Shown here: positions 1 through 4,193 of the stretch, piece by piece
How positions within the stretch are numbered: position 1 is the stretch's first letter
How the letters are laid out: the number at the start of each line of letters is the position of its first letter
Assembly (NCBI GenBank): GCA_963532875.1
Contig: CAUSLO010000037.1
Span: 1-6,982 of the forward strand
Length of the DNA stretch: 6,982 nucleotides
Origin: CAUTUX01 sp963532875
Lineage (GTDB): Bacteria > Bacillota > Clostridia > Christensenellales > CAG-917
Direction: 5' to 3'
Notes under the pieces: generated by a model
What the model was told of the DNA's origin: nothing
Seen by the model: the letters and a program-made list of their open reading frames with translations, nothing else
Databases searched by the model: none
Position numbers and translations under genes: made by a program

Positions 1-32
1 ATAAAAAGAATATTCCTTATCGCTTTTTTCAT
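1..32 (-). CDS. Possible N-terminus of a membrane or exported protein (partial, runs off the window)
   Basis: An ATG at 32-30 on the minus strand opens a frame reading MKKAIRNILF before the window ends. Lysines and an arginine followed by hydrophobic residues are typical of a signal peptide or first membrane segment, but ten codons cannot identify a family. No Shine-Dalgarno sequence precedes this ATG. The promoter-like motif at 42-69 would place the transcript start only about three bases upstream, so the true start may lie further left, outside the window. A chance ATG is also possible. Confidence 0.28.
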   Translation of the reverse strand, partial: MKKAIRNILF

Positions 33-41
33 AATGATTTA

Positions 42-69
42 AATATAACAAAATTTAAGAGATTTTCAA
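42..69 (-). promoter_or_regulatory. Candidate sigma-A promoter downstream of ssrA
   Basis: On the minus strand TTGAAA (69-64) is followed after 16 bases by TATATT (47-42). A TG one base upstream of the hexamer gives an extended -10. It points left, toward the possible gene start at 32. In DNA this AT-rich such matches arise by chance, and the spacing to that ATG would make the message nearly leaderless. Confidence 0.3.
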
Positions 70-104
70 GAATAAAATTTACCCAACTATCGGCTCAGGT
101 TGTG

Positions 105-459
105 TGGTGGAGAAGCAGGGAATTGCACCCTGGTCCAAATGACTCACAATGATACTTTCTACATGTTTATTATGTGCTTAAATTTTTCGCAACTCGTGGC
201 ACATACACACTCGTATTGATGAGCCTATAAGAACACATTTAGCCTAGGCACTCTAGATGTGCTTTCTGTCTGCTATGACATTGGTTATTCGACCGACAGA
301 TGCCGAAGCCAACGGCAGCAAAGTCTAATTATGCTGCAAGTGCGAGTTCGGATGAACCCATATTGTTCTTTGCATTTATTGCTTTTTCCGTTTTAAGGTA
401 GACGAGCCTACCACATGCTTATACCACCAAAAATCACCTGTCGAATCTTATACATCCCC
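105..459 (-). ncRNA. ssrA: Transfer-messenger RNA (tmRNA), complete, one-piece
   Basis: tmRNA rescues ribosomes stalled on broken messages. Charged with alanine, it enters the empty A site with SmpB and then serves as template for a degradation tag. The 5' end (459) begins GGGGATGTATAAGATTCGAC, with the conserved tmRNA ATTCGAC box. The 3' end (105) closes with CTTCTCCACCA. The acceptor pairs 459-453 with 109-115 and includes G3-U (457:111), the alanyl-tRNA synthetase identity element, with one U-U mismatch at pair six. The T-arm has a CAGGG/CCCTG stem with loop TGCAATT. A hairpin GGTAG/CTACC lies in the 5' part (412-397), where the first pseudoknot is expected. The tag reading frame is at 373-329. 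The length of 355 nt and encoded CCA are normal for a Gram-positive one-piece tmRNA. I see no convincing T-run terminator after 105. The smpB gene is not in this window. Confidence 0.96.
329..373 (-). other. tmRNA tag reading frame (proteolysis tag AKNNMGSSELALAA)
   Basis: Inside ssrA, codons from GCA at 373-371 to TAA at 331-329 read AKNNMGSSELALAA. The C-terminal ALAA is the standard signal recognised by ClpXP and related proteases. The resume codon is inferred: a GCA alanine codon following an A-rich stretch, giving a 14-residue tag. The frame is also open further upstream, so the exact first codon is less certain than the stop and the LALAA end. Confidence 0.85.
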
Positions 460-467
460 ACGTGTTT

Positions 468-495
468 GGTATATTAAGAATACACTAATCTACAA
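468..495 (-). promoter_or_regulatory. Weak candidate promoter for ssrA
   Basis: On the minus strand TTGTAG (495-490) and TATACC (473-468) are 16 bases apart, and the -10 ends eight bases before the mature 5' end at 459. Both hexamers are poor matches. An alternative -10 is TATTCT (482-477), which would give a precursor with a short leader. Strong ssrA expression normally needs a better promoter, so this is a tentative placement. Confidence 0.25.
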
Positions 496-507
496 ATAGC
501 GTAATAA

Positions 508-524
508 TTATGCAGACTGCTTAA
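508..524. repeat. 17-bp near-perfect palindrome between the CofE-like gene and ssrA
   Basis: TTATGCAGACTGCTTAA is symmetric about A516, with seven of eight base pairs matching (only T511/T521 does not). The loop of one base is too small for a good RNA hairpin, so it reads more like a protein-binding dyad than a terminator. It lies upstream of the candidate ssrA promoter and downstream of the CofE-like stop codon. No regulator can be assigned. Confidence 0.35.
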
Positions 525-562
525 TATAAACAGATATTCTAATCCGTTCGATTTGCTACAGC

Positions 563-1747
563 CTAATCTGCGTAATTTGTGAAATAGTTTTGAATATATA
601 TTATTGGTGTTCCTTTGTCTCCGCTTCCTGACGTTAAATCTGATAACGATCCCAATAAATCTGTTAATCTTCTTGGAGTTGTTCCTTGCGACGCCATATT
701 CGCTTTTAAATCATGGCCTTTCTTTTTAATTGCGTCTATTATATGCTTCTTTGCTTCTTCGCCACGGAAGTCTGAAAAGTCATTATCTGCTAAGTACTTT
801 AGTTTAATTTCGTTTGGTGTACCTTCTAATCCTGAAGTATATCCTGGAGAAACAACTGGGTCTGCCAACTCCCATATCTTCCCTACTGGGTCTTTAAATG
901 CTCCATCTCCATATACCATTACTTCAATATTCTTCTTTGTTTTTTCTTTTATTAGTTTCTGTACGCTATTTACAAACACATCACATTCTCTTGGGAAAAG
1001 TTTTACCGTATCCTTTGTTGATAGGTTTGAACCAAGAAGCCCATACTTTTCGTTGTATCCGCTTCCATCAACTGACTTTGTCAATATTTCATCTAATGAA
1101 AGAACTATCTCTGCTCCAGCATCTTTTAAGATACGTTTTGTCCTCTGTCTTGTGTGTATGTCTGCGTTAATTACTTTCTTTGTATATTTAAGTATTTCTC
1201 TAGGATTGTTTGCCAATATTATTCTTGCCTTTCCACTACATACTTGTTTGTAATATTCTACATAGTCGATTCCTGTAAATGGATGTTTTATATCCTTAAA
1301 AGTTTTGTATAATCTTTCTTCATCAAATACATCTTCGTATGGGTTAATGTTATTTTTATCAAGTTCATCAACACTCATCAAATGGTTGCCAACTTCATCA
1401 CTTGGATATGACAACATAATAATTAATTCGTCAACAGCATCACTTATACCTTTTAGAAGCAAGGAAAATCTATTCCTAGATAGGATAGGGAAAATTAATC
1501 CCACCTTGCCAGAACCTACTTTTGCTCTAACATCTTTTGAAATTTGTGCAACTGATGCATAGTTACCTTGTGCTCTTCCTAGGACTGCCTCTGTAACTGC
1601 TATTACATCTTTGTCTTGAATTTTAAATCCTGTATTTTTATCATTTGCTGCTTCAAGAACACTATTAACTACAATGTTGACCAAATCGTCTCCAGCCTTG
1701 ATAATTGGGGCTTTAATGCCTCTAGATATAGTTCCTACTGTGCTCAT
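563..1747 (-). CDS. CofE / F420_ligase-family protein (coenzyme F420-0:L-glutamate ligase-like)
   Basis: The protein has 394 residues. The N-terminal third follows the F420_ligase (CofE) family: I11-K12 with P14-I15, then AGDDLVNIV at 18-26, then DKDVIAVTEAVLGRAQGN at 45-62, which matches the family's 'gDvvvvaqkivSkaeG' segment. Archaeal and actinobacterial CofE adds glutamates to F420-0 using GTP and is nearer 250 residues. This longer form, seen in Firmicutes, has a central and C-terminal extension including VYGDGAFKDPVGKIWELADP (278-297) and a G/S-rich stretch near 366-379. No other F420 gene is visible, and low-GC anaerobes generally lack F420, so the family is clear but the substrate is not. 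It may ligate another amino acid or act on another cofactor. The start is the ATG at 1747, preceded by GAGAGG at a spacing of six. It has its own strong promoter at 1796-1825, so it is probably transcribed separately from the gene upstream. No signal peptide or membrane segment is evident. Confidence 0.85.
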   Translation of the reverse strand: MSTVGTISRGIKAPIIKAGDDLVNIVVNSVLEAANDKNTGFKIQDKDVIAVTEAVLGRAQGNYASVAQISKDVRAKVGSGKVGLIFPILSRNRFSLLLKGISDAVDELIIMLSYPSDEVGNHLMSVDELDKNNINPYEDVFDEERLYKTFKDIKHPFTGIDYVEYYKQVCSGKARIILANNPREILKYTKKVINADIHTRQRTKRILKDAGAEIVLSLDEILTKSVDGSGYNEKYGLLGSNLSTKDTVKLFPRECDVFVNSVQKLIKEKTKKNIEVMVYGDGAFKDPVGKIWELADPVVSPGYTSGLEGTPNEIKLKYLADNDFSDFRGEEAKKHIIDAIKKKGHDLKANMASQGTTPRRLTDLLGSLSDLTSGSGDKGTPIIYIQNYFTNYAD

Positions 1748-1795
1748 TTTTAACCTCTCTATATAGGTTTATTTTTGATGTCGTTTGACTTAAAA

Positions 1796-1825
1796 AGTAT
1801 AGTTCAAAAATGCAAAATATGTCAA
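1796..1825 (-). promoter_or_regulatory. Strong sigma-A-type promoter for the CofE-like gene
   Basis: On the minus strand a perfect TTGACA (1825-1820) is followed after 18 bases by TATACT (1801-1796), five of six to consensus. Transcription would start near 1789, giving a leader of about 40 bases before the ATG at 1747. It lies in the 110-bp gap after the AlbA_2 gene, in the same direction. Confidence 0.65.
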
Positions 1826-1857
1826 ATTATGCCATTTTTAAAATCTCGGATTTTTCT

Positions 1858-3366
1858 TCAGTTTGTAAACTCCCAATGCCCATTTTTGGCACTGCCAACG
1901 TAACGCAAATTGTCGATTCCTTTAATTGCTCTCTCTACCGTCTTGATACTAACCTTTGCTGTTTTTGCTATTTCCCTTCTTGTAATCTCGTTGTTTTCTT
2001 TTATTTTTTCTTTGATGAACTCGATGATATTTTTGTTTTCTTGTTCTTTTTTCATTGTTTTTTTCTCTGGCTTTTGAGGGACACTTTGAATGACATTTTG
2101 AGCGACATTTTGAGCGACATTTTGGGCGACATTTTGGGCGACATTTTGAGGGACATTTTGAGGGACATCCTCACCTCCTACCTTCAAAGTCGCTATTCTT
2201 TTTAATGGTATGGTTGTTCTAAAAATATCTCCTTCCTCAAAAATAGGATCTTGACCAGAGTATAGTCTTGTAAATTTATATGTATTTCTCATCCCTGACC
2301 CTAGTTCGTCTGCCAACCCAATTTCTCTGAATACCTTTGATATAGATGGGTTTTTTGAAAACGGCTCAAATTTGTTTAAGTTCAAAGTTCCTCCACCATG
2401 TGCTAAGTTGCTGTTTTCAACCGTTATTTTATCTTCTTCAATAATTAATTTTGCATAGAATCCACTTGAGTAATCTCTATGTACTAAAGTATTTGAAATT
2501 ATTTCTCGAAGTATTGCGTCTCTTGCACTTACTCTAACGATTCCATCTAAGATAAATGTGTCATTTAAATGTTTTTTACCAAACTCCATCAAGCGGTCAT
2601 AACTGTCTATAATGTTTGTCGCTACAATATCTCGGTCATCATATCTATCCTTATTCTCAACCCTAAATATTGCGTCGGTCCTATGCTGTGGCAATACAGA
2701 CATAATAGTATTATCTTTTCCAAACAGCAGAATTGCTGCGAGAGTGATACCCTCTTTCTTTGTTTCTGGGTCTGTGAGTATTAGATTTACACTTCTAAGT
2801 ATTTCCTCATGTGTCATATTTGTCCATAGATGATTCGCTTTTTTTATTATCGCCATGTCTTTGACTTTCTCTATCAATGACTCGTCCAACCGATCAATTC
2901 CAAAATTTGGATATACTTTATTAACAAAATATTCGCCTTGCCTTCTGGCATACAATTTATACACTTGTTCGGCATTGTTGGTTACATTTATATCTCCCTC
3001 GTATGCTCTGTCCCAAATTTTACCATTATATCTACAGACTTGTTTCCCCTCTGGGACTTGTATATATATTAATGTTTTTCCATCAATCTCAACTTTTTCT
3101 GGAGTTAAATGTAATGGTGGATGCATTTTTTCTGGATTATTAATTGTGGTAACAAAATCTATTATTTGTCTCCCAACTGTACTTGGATTTACTCCAACTA
3201 TCTCTTTGTGGTCATTTACTCCAAGGATAATATGTCCACCTATTCTATTATTAAAAGCACAAACTGATTCGTATATGCTTTTACTCAACGTTTCCTTTGA
3301 TTCCTTAAATTCTATGTCTATGCTTTCCCCATTTAAAATCAATCTTTTTATGTCTTCTGCTATCAT
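1858..3366 (-). CDS. Schlafen AlbA_2 / GHKL ATP-binding / winged-helix protein
   Basis: The protein has 502 residues with three recognisable parts. Residues 1-130 are an AlbA_2 (Schlafen-type) nucleic-acid domain: E19-F20-K21, then AFNN at 37-40, GGHIILGVND at 43-52 and IVGV at 56-59. Residues about 270-390 are a GHKL-type ATP-binding domain (HATPase_c_4): REIISNTLVHRDYS at 287-300 is the N-box, ENSN at 317-320 matches the G1 region, and DELGSGMRNT at 353-362 is the glycine-rich lid typical of this family. Residues 400-430 form a tetrapeptide repeat of the type VPQN/VAQN. Residues about 445-502 look like a winged helix-turn-helix, with ITRREIAKTAKVSIKTVERA at 461-480. Such proteins are widespread in bacteria, usually annotated as putative transcriptional regulators, and some Schlafen-type proteins act in phage or nucleic-acid defence; the role here is unknown. 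AAGGAG lies seven bases before the ATG at 3366. It is a cytosolic, single-gene unit divergent from the riboflavin transporter. Confidence 0.9.
   Translation of the reverse strand: MIAEDIKRLILNGESIDIEFKESKETLSKSIYESVCAFNNRIGGHIILGVNDHKEIVGVNPSTVGRQIIDFVTTINNPEKMHPPLHLTPEKVEIDGKTLIYIQVPEGKQVCRYNGKIWDRAYEGDINVTNNAEQVYKLYARRQGEYFVNKVYPNFGIDRLDESLIEKVKDMAIIKKANHLWTNMTHEEILRSVNLILTDPETKKEGITLAAILLFGKDNTIMSVLPQHRTDAIFRVENKDRYDDRDIVATNIIDSYDRLMEFGKKHLNDTFILDGIVRVSARDAILREIISNTLVHRDYSSGFYAKLIIEEDKITVENSNLAHGGGTLNLNKFEPFSKNPSISKVFREIGLADELGSGMRNTYKFTRLYSGQDPIFEEGDIFRTTIPLKRIATLKVGGEDVPQNVPQNVAQNVAQNVAQNVAQNVIQSVPQKPEKKTMKKEQENKNIIEFIKEKIKENNEITRREIAKTAKVSIKTVERAIKGIDNLRYVGSAKNGHWEFTN
2080..2163 (-). 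repeat. 12-bp tandem repeat, seven units, in frame within the AlbA_2 gene
   Basis: On the plus strand the unit GACATTTTGAGC recurs seven times head to tail (2080, 2092, 2104, 2116, 2128, 2140, 2152). Differences are almost limited to the last three bases of each unit, and the first unit carries two further changes. An eighth unit from 2164 decays after GACAT. Each unit encodes four residues (AQNV, PQNV, IQSV), so gain or loss of units keeps the frame and changes only the linker length between the ATPase domain and the C-terminal winged helix. Confidence 0.92.
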
Positions 3367-3387
3367 TATTTTGCTCCTTCACACATC

Positions 3388-3415
3388 ATCTTACTCTATT
3401 TGTGTATAATTTCAA
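3388..3415 (-). promoter_or_regulatory. Candidate promoter for the AlbA_2 gene
   Basis: On the minus strand TTGAAA (3415-3410) is followed after 16 bases by TAAGAT (3393-3388), placing the start near 3381, right next to the ribosome site at 3379-3374. That gives a very short leader. TATACA a few bases upstream could be an alternative -10 served by a less obvious -35. The choice is uncertain. Confidence 0.33.
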
Positions 3416-3470
3416 AGACGCTATTTTACCACTAATTAATTTAACAAAATCTTTAAGTTTAACTGCGAAA

Positions 3471-3499
3471 TTGACAAGACCATTACAAGGCAATACACT
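3471..3499 (+). promoter_or_regulatory. Sigma-A promoter for the FMN riboswitch and riboflavin transporter
   Basis: A perfect TTGACA (3471-3476) is followed after 17 bases by TACACT (3494-3499), four of six to consensus with the key A2 and T6 present. Transcription would start about seven bases later, near 3506, where the riboswitch P1 stem begins. This fit between promoter and aptamer supports both calls. Confidence 0.7.
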
Positions 3500-3505
3500 A
3501 GTATT

Positions 3506-3631
3506 AATATCTTTGGGTAGGGATTCCTAATCGGTGGTAATGCTAGCATAGACTAGACAAGTCCAACAGTCTCAACGGTTGATGTGGTGAGATTCCACAA
3601 CCGACTGTAAAGTCAGAATGGGAAAGATATT
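3506..3631 (+). ncRNA. FMN riboswitch (RFN element)
   Basis: The RNA binds flavin mononucleotide and shuts off the downstream gene when FMN is plentiful. Landmarks follow the RFN order: P1 5' strand AATATCTTT (3506-3514) pairs perfectly with AAAGATATT (3623-3631). Then come TAGG/CCTA (P2) and TCGGTGGTAA (P3 region), and AGACT/AGTCT forms P4. GTGG TGAGATT CCAC is P5 with the typical loop, then AACCGACTGTAAAGTC (P6 region) and the J6/1 segment AGAATGGGA. In P6 the usual CAG/CTG stem is CTG/CAG, a compensated change that argues for a working structure. Departures from consensus: the P2 loop is about four bases shorter than the usual TGAAATT, P3 pairs poorly, and the conserved GGATG after P6 reads GAATG. 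Confidence 0.92.
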
Positions 3632-3642
3632 GCGACCTGTCG

Positions 3643-3668
3643 CACGCCTACTCTATGGAGGAAGCGTG
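3643..3668 (+). promoter_or_regulatory. Hairpin hiding the ribosome site and GTG start of the riboflavin transporter
   Basis: CACGC (3643-3647) can pair with GCGTG (3664-3668), which contains the GTG start codon. Within that loop CTC (3651-3653) can pair with GAG (3658-3660), part of the Shine-Dalgarno GGAGG (3657-3661). A competing hairpin, TGCGA CCTG TCGCA (3631-3644), shares two bases with it and one with the aptamer P1 stem. No T-run follows, so the riboswitch probably acts on translation rather than termination. This mechanism is inferred from base pairing only. Confidence 0.55.
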
Positions 3669-4193
3669 AAAAAATCACTCAGCATAAAGTTTATAAGCAG
3701 AACAGGTGTAATGACAGCACTTGTATATGTTGCAACCATAACTGGCATTCATATACCTGCTTTAGGTTTTTTCAACATGTCTGACTCAATGATTATTCTG
3801 ACATCATTCCTATTTGGTCCAATTCAAGGGATGATTGCTGGTGCGTTTGGTGCTTTCTTTGGGGACTTAACCGTATATCCAATTGCAGCTCCATATACAT
3901 TACTTATCAAAGGAATTGAGGGGCTAATCTTTGGGCTTGGATTTAAATTTGCGAAAAAAAGAGGAATACTCCCGGGAATTAAAGTGGTCTTAGAAATATC
4001 AACTATCTTGCTAGGACTCGCCGTAATGGTGGCTGGCTATTTCTTATCAAAATGGCTCGGATATGGTGGGATTTTAAGAAGTGCCTTAACCTCAATGTAT
4101 AAGAACGTATTCCAGGGTATTGTTTCACTTATCTTGGCTTGCTTCCTTATATATCAAAAGAACTTCATTTCTAGAATTTCTTCAACTCTGTAG
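3666..4193 (+). CDS. ribU: ECF-transporter substrate-binding (S) subunit, probably riboflavin
   Basis: This is a 175-residue membrane protein of the ECF-type S-component family (PF07155-like). S subunits bind a vitamin in the membrane and work with a shared EcfA-A'-T energising module, which is not in this window. About six hydrophobic segments are visible: 14-30, 40-50, 52-68, 72-92, 109-128 and 148-164. The stretch MSDSMIILTSFLFGPIQG at 38-55, the FGDL at 65-68 and YPIAAPYTLLIKGIEGLIFG at 71-90 follow the family pattern (a polar D/N near helix 2, GP..G, aDL, KG.EG). The FMN riboswitch directly upstream points to riboflavin as substrate. I chose the GTG at 3666, preceded by GGAGG, because the in-frame ATG at 3618 lies inside the riboswitch and lacks a ribosome site. 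An ATG at 3711 would cut into the first helix. Its 3' end overlaps the convergent ATPase gene by 23 bp. Other S-unit substrates (for example thiamin precursors) cannot be excluded from protein sequence alone. Confidence 0.87.
   Translation: MKKSLSIKFISRTGVMTALVYVATITGIHIPALGFFNMSDSMIILTSFLFGPIQGMIAGAFGAFFGDLTVYPIAAPYTLLIKGIEGLIFGLGFKFAKKRGILPGIKVVLEISTILLGLAVMVAGYFLSKWLGYGGILRSALTSMYKNVFQGIVSLILACFLIYQKNFISRISSTL

Noticed and set aside
105..141. A stand-alone tRNA suggested by the T-arm and CCA end
   Set aside because: No anticodon or D arm lies at tRNA distance. The matching 5' half with the tmRNA ATTCGAC box is about 300 bases away, so this is the tRNA-like end of ssrA.
615..1253. Long plus-strand open frame opposite the CofE-like gene
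   Set aside because: Its translation has no recognisable family features, lacks a ribosome site, and mirrors a well-supported gene on the other strand. The same holds for the plus-strand frames opposite the AlbA_2, ATPase and regulator genes.
563..1747. Naming the gene cofE / fbiB and inferring F420 synthesis
   Set aside because: Family membership does not show the reaction here; the protein is much longer and no companion F420 gene is in view.
1840..1854. AAAATC/GATTTT hairpin after the AlbA_2 stop as a rho-independent terminator
   Set aside because: The stem is almost all A-T and on the minus strand it is followed by A residues, not a T-run.
2080..2163. CRISPR array
   Set aside because: The units are 12 bp, directly abutting, without spacers, and keep the reading frame of a clear protein gene.
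3618..3665. ATG at 3618 as the start of the S-subunit gene (16 extra residues)
   Set aside because: It lies inside the FMN riboswitch (J6/1), has no ribosome site, and the added residues do not resemble the family N-terminus. GTG at 3666 has GGAGG just upstream.
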